64,000 bases of DNA from Clonostachys chloroleuca (GCA_037952775.1 JBANAY010000004.1:2976001-3040000); one strand, 5' to 3'; shown: positions 21,844 through 33,870, counted from the stretch's first letter. Notes: generated by a model not told the origin, from the sequence alone. Program-made: numbers and translations.

Positions 21844-24800
21844 GTGGAAGAAAAGAGGAAGAGGGGGGAGGAAAAGAGACGCCAGAGGAAGAGATCGCAG
21901 GAAATGGGGGAGAGGTGAGAACTTGCTTAGCAAGTACCCTGGTCAACCCAACTTGCATATGAGAGTAGGGAGCGGGGAGAGGGGAGGTAGCCACCCCGAG
22001 GGAATATGGGTCTATGCCTATACCTCCTCCAGCCCAGGGCTCCAGCTAGTGGACCTGTAGCTGAGCCTTACAACAAGCCTCGTTTGCGACTAGCACCTCA
22101 GCACAGGTCAAGCCTGGGGGGAGCAAGAATAGCTGTGGCCGGTTGGTATGGAGCTGGTGATTCGCGAACTGATCCAGCAAGGAGGGCTGGCTCATAAAGG
22201 CCACGATGGATTGGATTTAAGGGAAATCCTCAGTGGTGCGCCCCAATTGAACAAGGTCCTGCGTCCACGAGTACGACGGCCAATGTTCCGCAGCAACACG
22301 CAAATCATTGGGCTGGGCTTTGCTGACCAGGTCCTTGGGCTTGGGCGTCAGTCAATGGGTGTCGGGTCGGTGTCCATGGCGCCGACTGATTGCATGTACC
22401 CATACTTGGCGGGCGGCTCAATCTGCTGCCCGCGGTGCAGTTTGCGAGGCAGGCGATGGGTAGTGGTACCTTCCCAAGGTGTCGTCGAGGTACCCACTAC
22501 CTTTGAAGGACGGGGATGCATCTCTCTCTGACCTAGCACAGGCCAGGCCCTCCAGAATCACAGCCTCCAAGCACAGATTTATCACTAGCGCTGCAAGCAA
22601 AGACACCAAACGTGCGGCTTCCCCCTGTCCTATCGCATCGCACACAGCAACGCACGAGTGGCCCTATTGAATGCACCTGGGCATGGCTCTCAAGGCCCAG
22701 ACACGCGAGCACAGGCACAATGCCGGCCTGGAGTCCTTCTTGCAAGTCCTGAGATCAGATCCAGCGTCAGATTTAGGCTGCGACATGGTCTGACTGGCTG
22801 TCCTCCGATTCCACATCACATGGAACCGCACAGGAAATGAGCCTTAGAGGCCAGCTGCAATGGGCATTTCCGGTTCCTACCAAATCAAGTGCTTACGGAT
22901 TGTTTTAGAGAGCTGCGCAAATTGCAGGGTGTCTACATGCACTATCTTACCCCATCCCATCACGGCCAACGGCGGTAAATGGAAGGACGATGGAAGAAGC
23001 AACCCAGCCCTGGCGCTAGAGAGGAACATGTCCCGAGCTTTGATCCAGAGTTAACCAGCCTTTCATTCTACCTATCTTTGATCGGCGACCCTAGGTACAC
23101 ACGTCTGAACAAACGATCTTCAATCCTACCCGCCAAGGCATTCTCATCGCCGTCCATTGGCCATGCCGCCCACTACGTTGCCTACAATTACTCCCACATT
23201 CCTACCTCCAGTGGCCAACCGGTCTGATGTTGGTGTAGGACTTTGCAGGGTGGGGTTCAGGACTAGGTGCGAGCTCGCCTCGCCGCACACGTAAGCGGAA
23301 TCACATCACCACATTTCCTTTCGCTTCTGGCTGTTTTCGCGATTTGGCAATTCTGTTGACGAGGAGCCAGACCTTCTTGTTAGTTCCATTAGATCAGCCG
23401 TTCTGGCGCACCACCACTGCGCACCCGTTCTTCTAACTTGGCATTGAATAGAGTTCGTATAGTTGAGGTACCACCAGCTGTTCACCTAGATACAACGTGT
23501 TGGAGGGCATTTGGCTTCAACGTTGCTTCCCAAATAACGGTGCTGCATATGACCAGTGCTGGGCATGTTGGTACTCCCACGTTCGAGATCTTCCTATTAT
23601 GGTTCCATCCCTTTTCGGAAACCATCTGGACAATCTTGAGGGTTTGAGCCTTCTTACCAAGACCGTCGCTGTCAGCCAGTGGGCAGTGCATTGGTTGTGG
23701 AGGCAGCGGTAAGTGCCACATATCTTTTTTAGGAACAACGCAAGAACTCAAGCCACACATAAATCCTAAGCAGCTAGGATGTCCTTGCTCGACCAGTCTC
23801 AGCCGCACCTCCACTTTTCCGCTACCTACATCCTAAGTACCGTCCCAACTTGTTCCAGTCGCCAACAAAGGATATCACATTGCGGCAACACGAAAGCTAG
23901 GACCTTGTCATATAGTAACCATGAAGGAGTGGTTCAGTAATAGGTAACTGATCGTCGCCCTTCTGCAGCAACAGTCCTTGCCAATGGAATCCTGAAGGCA
24001 TGTGAAGAACCTGGGTATGCGTTCTCGTTGCCACAAAACTTGTCTGGTTAGAGAGGAAACCACCACAGACCAGGACACTGCATCTAATCTTGGTGATGTT
24101 TGCCTCGATGTTACTACCTCCGCACAACGTGCACCGGTCTCGCAGCTCCTATGGGTGAGTGCGGCTGAGATGAAACCTGAGAGATCACCAAGTTGCCCAT
24201 CCATTATTTTGTGCTCTCGAATGACGATTGCATATGATCCAATTGTTACACTCTCCAGTCACCTCCACTGTCGGGGCACTAGAAACCTGGGGAAGGTCGA
24301 GGCACTGTTGCAGACCAGCTAGGGCTGCATGCTTTTTAGTTCAATTGCGTACTTTGCGCTCAGCTGCCCAATTGTTATCTCAGCCCATCCCCCGACAATA
24401 GATATTGATATATCTGCTGTAATGTTCATGCTCAGACGCAGCAAAGCGGGACAGAGAAAATTGCTCCGTACGAGGGCGGTCAAGGCCATACAGAAAGCCA
24501 ATACCTTGAGCATGTGTTTCAATTCTTCATTGTGTTGCCATCTCAATCCTTACACCCGGGTCTATCGGGCGTATCGATGATCTAGATCAATCCTCTTTCG
24601 CTGGTGAGATGTAAAGGTTGCGACTTGAAATATTTCACACTGATCGATCTGGTTAGATAAATAGCCTCTGGAGGCGGTTCAAAATACCTTACTATAGGGC
24701 CAAATTGCGGCGCTGCATATCTGCAAGGTCCATCCAGGAAATGCATCGCTCATTACGCTTCGACCTGGTGGGCCAGTAGGTCATACTGCAGGGCGCACAT

Positions 24801-26757
24801 CAACAAGATTCCTCAAGAGTCGGACAGAGAGAGTGGATTGTGCCAGGAAAGACGGTCAGCTGATGCGTCTCAGTTATTACCCATGTTCTCAAGCTGTCAT
24901 ATTAGCGGGACGTTTATCTCATTCAAACTTGGTGCAAAACTTATAGACATGAGACACGTTGCTGAGACATTGGGCCGTCACCGCTCCAAGTCAGGCCTAA
25001 CATGGCAAGAAACCGAAGGTCAAAAGCTTGGGACGCCTCTTATAAGCTGTGTTGTTATGAGGGCACGAAAGTCTCCAGATTGATGCATACGACTTATGGC
25101 TAACGCTATTGAGGTCTCTAGGCCGGTCCCTGTTGATCATACGATAAGAGATTCAAGTGCTTTGGCTGCCAATATGTAATTGTAACCTCATCCGATGTAG
25201 CATGTTCGAGAGTGGCTTGATATTCAATGACGAGCCTTGCGGCTGGCCTAGCATGGAATTAGTAGTTAATATCCGTCTATCCCTGAGGGCTTCTGTAAGA
25301 GGGTATAGGAGGCTGTCGCCAAATCAATCGAAGCATGTGGTCAATAGCATGTTCGATTCACAGTGCCAGCTAGCTCCCTGTAGGGCCTTTTACCAACCTC
25401 CCGTACTTTTGCGCTTTAAGTACATGGGTTCGAGCCACCATATTGACGACAATTGGGGGTTTCGGGGACCAGTTGCATGTGTTCTGCATTCTAGCTCCCA
25501 AGCAGCCGTCCAGCCCTAGAAGAAGATAGGGGTGTCCTTCTAGAAGTTCAATTCCGACAATCTGGCTGGCGCTGTTGTATTAGAGTGCAGGTCATACAGG
25601 AGGAAACAGCGATCTCCCCAGCGGAAGGGTGGGCCATGGGGCCGGCGGTCAGGGGCATCACACCAGACTCCAGGCCACATGAGTGAGGCCGAGTCCAACC
25701 CAAAGCGCCCCAAACCAACGTGCAGGTGTGGGTATGCGATAATACTGCGCAACCTGCCAAAGGATGCAAGAGCCTCGCACCTAGTCGTCAATTGCTCACA
25801 AAGTCGTCAGCATGCGCAAATGCTGGGTTCCTGCTAGCCTACAAGTGCCTGCAGTCTGCTCTCACGTGTAATTCTGTCTCTTGAATCTGTTGCGAACCAA
25901 CCCTGGCCTACCTATTATCAAACACCATCACCACCACCACACCACCGGAACCCCGCCCCTGCAGCAGGCACTGTGCGTCATCACTGGCTTCCAATTGATA
26001 GCACCAGACGGCCCGTTTCGAGAGCAGGGATAAGAGGGCAGCAGTTGCTATAGCCCACGGTGTGATCCCGAAGCCTCCTGCTAGGCAGAGAACCCGGTCC
26101 GCCTTTGATTGCACCGCATGCATTGGTTCCCCGTCGCCTCCCAAGCGACGGTGCAGCCGAAAGGTGTGGTGGCTTCAGCGCCAGGGGACCGTGAGCGAGG
26201 CTCATAAGGATGAGAAGCCTCCCCGGTGGCTCTGGAACAGAAGCTCTGGGCTCAAAAGTCTGTTTTCATTCATCCTGCTCTTGGCCAGCATCTCAGTAAG
26301 TCTAACTTTGTTCTGCCTCAACCACCATTCCTACCCAGACACCCCCCCATACAATTAAACCTCGGTGGAATTGGGGGTCTGCCTCGATACCTCCCAGTTT
26401 TTGCCCTTGGCGCTTGGCCACATCCCCCGCAATGGGTTTTACTCTGGCAGATGGTTCGCGGTAGACCGTCCCTACCACCCAGAAAATACGCCCCAATGCG
26501 CCCACATTTGTAAACGATGCCAAAGCTGCTGACACAACCTTGTATCAAAGTTAGCCCAGCTCGTCCTTTACCACGCCAAGGAGCGTCTCTTCCAGCTTCG
26601 ATTCCTTGGCCATATATCGTCGTCATCTCCCTTCCCCTCCTCCTCACTCATCCCTGACCAGCTCTCCGTCTCCCAGACAGAGCTTGCATGTCCTAATCCT
26701 GCTTCGGCTCAGTTTCTGTTCCCGAAAGTACCTCACCACTCGCGACACCTAAACACG
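21844..26757. other. 4.9-kb gene-free stretch between two divergent genes
   Basis: Neither strand has a frame that I can link to a family, and short frames here lack spliced continuations. Base composition is ordinary, so this is not a repeat-mutated AT block. The right end (26200-26757) is rich in CT and CCCC tracts and probably holds the glucokinase promoter and leader. Non-coding RNAs cannot be excluded. Confidence 0.45.
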
Positions 26758-28664
26758 ATGGCGATTTACCCAGAAGCTAGTCGCGTCGTCTCTCAATTCG
26801 ACTTCTCTGACGCCGACATCAACCGCCATGTCCAGGAATTCCTGAAGCAGATGGGTATGTACATTTCACACCTTTCCTCCATGATCTCCTCATCATCCTT
26901 TCCTTGATTCTACATTTTCCTCCCCTCATTTGCCATCCTGCATCTTCAACCTCAGCAATGATATGCTCACATGACGTTCTTCTTACATAGGCGAGGGATT
27001 GGAGAAGGACGGAACGAGCTTGAGCCAAATCCCAACCTATGTCACCGGCGTGCCCAATGGCACGGAAAAGGTACAGTACAGCCTTGGAATCATTTCAATA
27101 TCTAACCGTAGGTCGCGTGCTTATTTTTTGCACACTGTAGGGTTTATACTTGGCTGTTGACCTGGGAGGCACCAACTTCCGCGTTTGCTCAGTCACCCTC
27201 CATGGTGATACCACTTTTGACTTGACTTTTGACAAGGTGGCCATTCCCAAGGACCTCATGGTTGCCAAGACGGCCTCAGAGCTATTCTCTTTTCTTGCGA
27301 AGCAGGTGGAGGCCTTCCTGCAGAAGCACCACGCGGAGCATTTTGAGTGCCACCTGCAGCGCCGGAAGACTGGCAGCGCACCCGAAGGGTTCAAGGAACA
27401 GGAGATTTTTCATCTTGGCTTCACCTTCAGTTTCCCCGTTCAGCAGCTCGCCATTAACAAGGGCAATCTGATGAGATGGACCAAAGGCTTCGACATCCCG
27501 GATGCTGTTGGCAAGGACGTCTGTGCCCTCCTCCAGGTTGAGATTGACAAGCTAGGCCTTCCAGTAAAGGTTGCTGCCCTTGTCAACGACACAGTGGGAA
27601 CTCTCATGGCCCGTTCATACACCTCGACCGGAAAGTACCGCTCTATCCTCGGTGCAATCTTCGGCACAGGCACCAATGGTGCTTACATTGAGAAGACATC
27701 AAACATCAAGAAAAAGATCGTGGGAGATTACGATACGTCTACAGGTGAGATGGTCATCAACGCAGAATGGGGCTCCTTTGATAATCAGCTCAACGTCTTG
27801 CCCAACACCCCCTGGGACCAAACTCTTGATAGAGACAGCGTCAACCCCGGGATCCAGATGTTTGAGAAACGTGTTTCGGGTATGTTCCTGGGCGAGATTG
27901 TTCGGCTCGCTGTGGTCGACTTGATCAAGGATGAGAAGACACTTCTTTTCAAGAACCCGGACGTCGCTGCTGCCGGAGGTTCCATCCTCGAGCAATGGGG
28001 TCTTGACAGTGCCGTTATGTCGGCTGCGGCCAAAGACGAATCCGCTGACCTATCCGACCTCAAACAAGAGTTGAGCATCTTACTGAATGGCTTTGTCCCG
28101 ACTACTGAGGATGCACAGACCTTCAAGGCTGTCTCATACGCGGTGGGACGCAGAGCTGCTAGATTATCTGCTGTAGCCCTTGGCGCCATTGCTCTTCAGT
28201 CTGGCAAGGTACAGGATCCCAAGGAAGAAGTCATTGATATCGGTGTTGATGGCAGTCTTGTCGAGCATTACCCTCAATTCCGTGAAATGATCTACGAGGC
28301 CCTAGAGTCTGTCAAAGAAATCGGCCCCGAAGGTGCTAAGAAGATCCGCATTGGTATTGCCAAGGATGGAAGTGGTGTTGGTGCTGCGTTGATTGCCCTC
28401 ATTGCCGACAGGTCATCCAAGACTAGCCAGGCCGTTGCAAACGAGAAGATCAAGAAGGAATTGGAGTCAATTCCTACTGAAGGTATGTCATCATCTCGCA
28501 ATGCTTAGTAAATGAGGCGCTTTCAATGCACGTTTTCCTTGGTACATCAGGCTAACCTCCCCAAAGCTGGGTCCATCTTTTCTTACTCAAACCTGGTGAC
28601 GGGTGGTATTCTAGCTGCTGCTGCTGCGAGTGCAGCCTTTTGGTGGGGTAGACAACGTCGTTGA
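26758..28664 (+). CDS. Glucokinase with C-terminal membrane tail
   Basis: Exons 26758-26854, 26991-27070, 27141-28482 and 28567-28664 give 538 residues. The enzyme phosphorylates glucose with ATP at the entry to glycolysis. Visible motifs are LAVDLGGTNFRV (phosphate 1, Asp66), LGFTFSFPVQQ and NLMRWTKGF (sugar site), catalytic Asp209 in ALVNDTVGTL, IFGTGTNGAY, and the C-terminal adenosine loop KDGSGVGAALIAL. The body is closest to the fungal GlkA type rather than to hexokinase. The last exon is odd: it encodes a tail that contains a hydrophobic span, GGILAAAAASAAFWW, ending GRQRR. If the last intron (28483-28566) is kept, translation ends after GMSSSRNA without the tail. A membrane-anchored form is therefore inferred; the enzyme identity is firm. 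Confidence 0.93.
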
Positions 28665-28998
28665 GGTGGCTCCTTCATGTCGAAAAAAAAATTGGGTAGT
28701 CCCTTGCCTTGAAGGCTCAAGGGTGAGGCGTTGGTGCTGTAACTATAGTGTTATCAAATAAACTCTTTTCTATGGTCTCGCCGACTTCGTATATCTTCGA
28801 CAAATTATGGCAACCCATGTTGACTAAAATCCCACGTATATTTGATATCGGCTCATCTATTATCTATCCCTTGTTGTAATCTATCCTATCCCTAGTGTGT
28901 CTGGCCGTCCCATATCATAAAATCAAATTATCCCCCTCCCGGCACATAGACGTGAGTCTAGCATTCTGGACATATACCTTGCCCGTGTCAGACCTCTT
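28665..28998. other. Convergent 3' region
   Basis: 3' flanks of the glucokinase and acetyltransferase genes. An A-run of nine is at 28684. Nothing else seen. Confidence 0.5.
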
Positions 28999-30033
28999 CT
29001 AGCTTCCAAATGCTGCGGCAGGGTAAGATCTATCTCGTTTCTTCCTCTGGGTGGAGCTACTTCGTGAACTATGGCCAGATGCCGTCCCTGGAGCGCCTCT
29101 CCTGGGCGGCGGGACCAGCCCATTGGCCATATCCGCGGGCAAGTCATTCCACTCCGTCTCAGCCCGTCTATTCTGGAAGGACTGCCCGGACCCAGTTCTG
29201 CTGGCCGGCTCAGGCCTGGGAGGCCCGCCCATCGGTGGGAGGTTGACAACGGCAGCTGTTGCGCTGGCCTCGACAGACTGCTGCTGACCGCGGCTGGCGG
29301 AAGCTGGCGCCGGGATGGCGGTCAAGTCACGCTTGACAATCCAGGCCGAGTCCGGTCGCAGCTTGATGTAGTACCCATTCACGGGGTTCGCGCCCCTCTT
29401 GAAGCCGCGGCTGTCGTACCACTGCAGCCCTTCCTCGTTCTCCGTCCATACGTGCGCGGACATGGTCTTCACGTTGAGCTCGGGCTCGGCCAGGGCGGCC
29501 TGGATGACCACGTTGAGGGCCGCGGTGATGAGCCCGAGGGAGCGGTAGGGCGACAGGAGGCACAGGGACTGGATGTACAGCGATCGATCGTTCGAGTGTA
29601 CCGAGACTTCTTCTGCGCGGCACACGACCCCGCCTACGACCTGTGGTTCCTCGCCTTCGTGGGTCCACGTGATGACTCTGGAGAAGCGGCCTTCGCCCCC
29701 TTCGTCGGCGGCACGGTCGTAGAAGAGGTCGCTGTAGGGGACCTGGAGCAGGAGACTGTTTATCCGTTTTAGGGCGGTGATGTCGGCGCTTGTGATGGGG
29801 CGGATGTTGGCTTCGCGGGGCAGATTAGGGGCTGTGATGGTCGAGGCAGGCTCTCTTGGGGGAGGTGCGGCTGGTTCTAGGAGGGAGCCATTGGTGTCGG
29901 TGGTTTCATCTGCGGGCGGTGCTTGTGCGGGAGCTTGTGATCCCGGGGGAGGTGCGTATTTTGGCGCTTTTGGCTGGAAGAACGAGCGGATCGAGCTCTG
30001 GGCCGGCTTCATTGGGTTTGTTGGGAGAGACAT
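28999..30033 (-). CDS. NAA50-like GNAT acetyltransferase with N-terminal PIP-box motif
   Basis: Single exon, 344 residues, ATG at 30033. The GNAT fold covers about residues 75-225: NIRPITSADITALKRINSLL (first strand and helix, typical of NAA50/San-like proteins), GGVVCRAEE, then LYIQSLCLLSPYRSLGLITA (strand 4 and the acetyl-CoA loop) and HVWTENEEGLQWYDSRGFKR (C-terminal strand-helix). NAA50 acetylates protein N-termini and supports sister-chromatid cohesion. The acetyl-CoA loop reads RSLGLI rather than the usual RxxGxG/A, so catalytic vigour is uncertain. Residues 12-19 (QSSIRSFF) fit the PCNA-interacting consensus QxxIxxFF and are followed by the usual basic residue. Flanks are disordered: Pro/Ala-rich ahead of the fold and Ser/Arg-rich behind. 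The partner and substrate are inferred only. Confidence 0.78.
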   Translation of the reverse strand: MSLPTNPMKPAQSSIRSFFQPKAPKYAPPPGSQAPAQAPPADETTDTNGSLLEPAAPPPREPASTITAPNLPREANIRPITSADITALKRINSLLLQVPYSDLFYDRAADEGGEGRFSRVITWTHEGEEPQVVGGVVCRAEEVSVHSNDRSLYIQSLCLLSPYRSLGLITAALNVVIQAALAEPELNVKTMSAHVWTENEEGLQWYDSRGFKRGANPVNGYYIKLRPDSAWIVKRDLTAIPAPASASRGQQQSVEASATAAVVNLPPMGGPPRPEPASRTGSGQSFQNRRAETEWNDLPADMANGLVPPPRRGAPGTASGHSSRSSSTQRKKRDRSYPAAAFGS

Positions 30034-30891
30034 CGTGAAGAAAAGTAATTTATATCAGAAAGTATCTGGTAGGGGGATGCGGTGGGTGATCGTCAAACCA
30101 CGCAGAAGAAAAAGTGTTTAGGCTCGTAACATGTTGTTCAGAACGGGGTGACACAGATCAATGTCGAGGGGGTTCTTGTTTTTTGTAAGACAATGTGGCT
30201 CTTTGGGCTTCCAATGATGTGAAGGCTCATGCTCGACACGGAGCTGGAGTAATATGGGGGCTAATGGAGGTCACCACCTAATAATAATACACATGGAACG
30301 CTGAGGCGAGCGGACTAGTGAGGCCGACCCACTAGCTGATAGTGGTTGCAGTCCGGGAGCTACAGGGGGGGTCACTAGGGGCACCTGTTCGGGGCACTCA
30401 TCAGGGGGGAACAGGCACCAGATGGAGTGCTAAACTTTGGCCAATGCATTTTTCCTTTTTCCGAGAGGCAGAAATCGTCCAACTGGGGTCCATCGCTGGA
30501 TTGTCATCATTCCGACACTTTTCTTAGGGGCCTTCAGTCGCTTCTCACCTTAACCTGACTTGCTTTTGCTTCACCTTGCCTCGCATTGCCTGCCCCAAAG
30601 TTCTGAGCTAGCCGTCACTTTAATCTTCTTCTGCCTCGACTTTTTCTGTCTAGCTTTCTCCCCCGTATTCAATTGACCATTTCTCGATTGGCTTCCGTTC
30701 GAGCGTACAATGATTCGCTAGTGACGACAGTTGACAAATCCCGAACTGAACCTGTATTCCCGGTCCTGACAGGCTTCCCCAATCTCCCCGGTACTGGCCG
30801 ACACCATCACACGACTGGGTAACACAAGACTTGGTCACCTTTCTTACCACTCCAACCTCGACTCTCGGGGCCCTCGTCCCCTCAAAACAAA
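30034..30891. promoter_or_regulatory. Divergent upstream region of acetyltransferase and Sgf11-like gene
   Basis: 858 nt between divergent starts. The half next to the Sgf11-like gene (30530-30890) is pyrimidine-rich with repeated CTTGCCTC-like words, a usual fungal promoter/leader texture. No defined site called. Confidence 0.5.
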
Positions 30892-32180
30892 ATGGACTCA
30901 TCAACAGGCAGAGCCGGCCTGATCCGCCCTCGCGATGATATCGGCAGCATGGACAAACTGGTATGCATAACCCGCCGACACATGATTTTCTTCTTTGCTC
31001 CTTCTAGCGGTGCTTGTTGATGGGGATCCTCCTGCTTGGTGCTTTGTTGGGCGTGTTTGCACAGCTGACTGTGTTCGGCTGAGATGCTGAGAGTGCATTT
31101 TGCTAACCTGAGCATTTTCTAAACGACGTAGGCGCAATCAGTCCTAGACGACGTGCTTTACAACATCATATCCGACTTGGTAATGAAGACGCATCGAGAA
31201 GAGAAGACCGCAAAAGCCAACACGGCAGCTATTCATATCGAGAAGCTAGCATCTGACGCCTCCGAAGGCTCGACTCCAGACTCCAGACCCGATGTCCGAA
31301 TCGAGACCGACGCTGCAATCTACGAGGATGGCAAGGTTCTACTCAAAGGCAACCCTCTCCAGACAACAAAAGATATTCTCTGTCCCAAGTGTCATCTGCC
31401 CCGGCTATTACACCCGACCGACGGTAAGGGCGCCAAGAAGCCAGACCCGACCGTTCTCTACTGCAAGAGACAGCCGTTCATTGAGAAGCCTGGCTGTGAC
31501 ATCTACGGCCAGAGCTGGGTCGGGCCAGGACCCGGCAGGGGCAAGAAGAAGAAGGACATGGAGAAGAAGGAGGACGCACCAGCCACTCCTGAACAGAGAC
31601 CTCCCAACGTGCTCTCTTTCCCTTCTGCCACATGCAGCAAGTGCAAGCGATGCATTTTGGTGACCCGTCTGAACAACCACATGGGCTCGTGTATTGGCAA
31701 CAGCGGCCGCAACGCCAGCAGAGCTGCGGCCCAGAAGATGAGCAACGGCAACTCGCAGACCGACCAAACCCCCCTTCATCCCAGAAGGCGACACCCGCGC
31801 CGGGATCTCGTGCAGCAAGCCCCCGGAAACGCGACGCCAGTGAGGACGTTGGAGAGGAGTCTGAAAATGCGCACAAGAAGAAGAAACTCAAGGCTGGTAA
31901 CCCGAAGAAGATCACCCTCAAAACCGGCAAGCCGAGCCTGAACAAGAAGGATTCGAAGCCACCATCTCAGCTGAGCCAAGAGCACAAGGCAGGCCCAACA
32001 AGCTCACCAGGAGAGACGGCACCTAAGAAGTCGACGGGTCTGGGTATGAGCCCCGTGAAGAAGCTTAAGGCTTCCAGGCCTATCCCAAATTCGCCCCTTA
32101 AGAATGGCGGTGATGCCGAAGTGGATTCTGAATCGTCAATGACCATGTCATCACCACCAGTTGCGCAGACGACCGCATAG
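30892..32180 (+). CDS. Sgf11-type SAGA zinc-finger protein (one-base homopolymer break)
   Basis: Exon 1 30892-30960 encodes MDSSTGRAGLIRPRDDIGSM and ends DKL; after a 171-nt intron exon 2 runs 31132-32180. The start of exon 2 (AQSVLDDVLYNIISDLVMK) is a helix like the one by which Sgf11 enters the SAGA deubiquitinase module. A first metal site follows, ILCPKCHLPRLLHPTDGKGA with a later YCKRQPF. The second is CSKCKRCILVTRLNNHMGSC then IGNSGRNASRAA; its C-x2-C-x11-H-x3-C spacing equals that of the yeast Sgf11 finger that contacts nucleosomes. The tail is Lys/Ser-rich and disordered. The C-run 31769-31774 is one base short: with seven C the frame continues TPPSSQKATPAPG to the stop at 32180, for 372 residues. 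The finger is clear; full SAGA membership is inferred. Confidence 0.75.
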
Positions 32181-32801
32181 AGCGTATCAAGATAAAGATG
32201 CCATCACAAACATAAGTTCAAGCGTATAATGCAGCCTCTTCACTTTTGTTTTCAGCATGCTCTATCTGGATCATGAAGGTAGAGCCAGGCGAGGCTGGAT
32301 ATCCAATTGCTCGAACTCGGGGCAAGTCTCAGGATTACTTCTGCATCTTGCTCTTGACCTATTTCTTTTTCTTGATTTCGTTTGAAGAGCATCTTGGAAG
32401 CGGAAGGCTAGTTTGTACTATTTTCTTGTCGTTCACTCGCAAAGGACCTGCGCATGGGCCTTTGCCGGTATCGACCGCATTCTAACAGCATTACGGACCG
32501 GTATATCAGGCGTATAGGGGACCAGGGCGTCATTTTCATTCTTTCATTCAAGTTGGTCATTCTGCGATTCGGGGTTCGAAATGCATTTATATATATAATT
32601 CTTCTTGAGATGCAGAAGAGTAAAAGCATTGCAAAAGGAGAAAATAAAAGAATCATATTGATTTTTTCTAAACATATGACACGATGTTGAGCACGAGCAC
32701 TCCTGATATGAAGGCAAACCGGAACTCCCAGTGATAACTCCAGAACGCCGCTGCACTCTGCCGTGCTATTGTAACCTCAAACTCAATGTGAACCTATGCC
32801 C
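32181..32801. other. Convergent 3' region
   Basis: 3' flanks of the Sgf11-like and cyclophilin genes, with AT-rich patches near 32590-32670. Nothing else seen. Confidence 0.5.
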
Positions 32802-33351
32802 TCAAGCCTCTTCCTCGGCATCAACGACCTTGGCCTCGACGATCTTGACCTCGTCCAGTGGACGATCTTCTGCTCCCGTCTTGACCAGGCCCATACGCTT
32901 CACCGTGCTCATGCCGTGCTTGACCCGCCCGAAAATAGTGTGTTTTCCGTCGAGCCAGGGCGTAGGGGCAAGCGTGATGAAGAATTGCGACCCATTGGTG
33001 TTGGGGCCGGAGTTTGCCATGCTCAGGATGCCGGCGCCCGTGTGCTTTAGTCCAGGATCGATCTCGTCCTCGAAGTTGTCGCCATAGATGGAGGTCCCGC
33101 CGCGGCCAGTGCCAGTGGGGTCGCCTCCCTGGACCATGAAGTTGGGGATGATGCGATGGAAGATGGTAGAGTTGTAGTAGCCGCGGCGGACGAGAGTCGC
33201 AAAGTTCTTGCAGGTCTTGGGGGCATGCGATGTGTAGAGTTCGACGGTGATGGTGCCCTGCAGTGGAGCTGTTAGCCATGTGATCTGCGCCTTCGGAAAA
33301 GCCAGAGGAGGTACATACCACCGACGTCTGTAATACAATGTCTTGATCCAT
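32802..33351 (-). CDS. Cyclophilin-type peptidyl-prolyl isomerase, PPIL1 type
   Basis: Exons 33351-33319 and 33257-32802 (61-nt intron) give 162 residues, which matches PPIL1/Cyp1 length. The 11-residue first exon, [11 protein letters not shown], joins [16 protein letters not shown]. Catalytic and drug-binding residues are present: [14 protein letters not shown] (the FHR arginine), [17 protein letters not shown], and [12 protein letters not shown] with the tryptophan and histidine of the active site. PPIL1-type cyclophilins are spliceosome components bound to the SKIP/Prp45 protein and act in the nucleus. No targeting signal or extra domain is seen. It is divergent from the signal peptide peptidase gene, 519 nt between starts. 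Confidence 0.93.
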
Positions 33352-33870
33352 GGTGGAAAGGAACTGCTCCGTGTGCCTAGAACTCTCGTGTGCGGTGGGA
33401 AGCTTGGTTCTACTCTGAAGTTGTTCTGGATGCCCCACCTCGCGCCACGGGCAACATCCACTGCAGGCCCTACAGGAGAGTTCCAGGGGCGCTGAGCTTG
33501 TATTGGTGGATCGCCTAGCAGCCGCCCCGGGGGCACTAATCTAATCTCTGTTCAGGGTAGCCTTTCCTCCAGGCTACTTACCTATTTCATCATTCACCTA
33601 CCCTGCCATGGTTCCCACACACCTCACAAGCAGGAAGAATCATTAAGCAGGTGTGCCTTCCCTCATCCTTGGAGAGGGTGATTATTTTCTTTCTCTCCCT
33701 TTCGTTCGTTTGTTCAATACACGGCTCATGGCTTTTTAGCGAGCTAGGCTTACGCACACTTGTCTGCCTAGATAGGACACGTTTGGGTTCATAGTTTGTT
33801 TCACCAACAATTTCGTCTCATCAGCAAGAACACCAGACACAAGACTTTTTGACGCTTCGACTCAAGTAAG
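33352..33870. promoter_or_regulatory. Divergent upstream region of cyclophilin and signal peptide peptidase
   Basis: 519 nt shared between two divergent starts. Pyrimidine-rich tract at 33650-33720. No specific site called. Confidence 0.5.

Noticed and set aside
25425..25445. GGGTTCGAGCC, similar to a tRNA B box
   Set aside because: No acceptor stem, D arm or anticodon arm can be drawn around it.
31769..31774. Programmed ribosomal frameshift as the cause of the broken frames
   Set aside because: The breaks occur in unrelated genes, in C, G and A runs, without slippery heptamers or a shared stimulatory structure; a sequencing cause is simpler.
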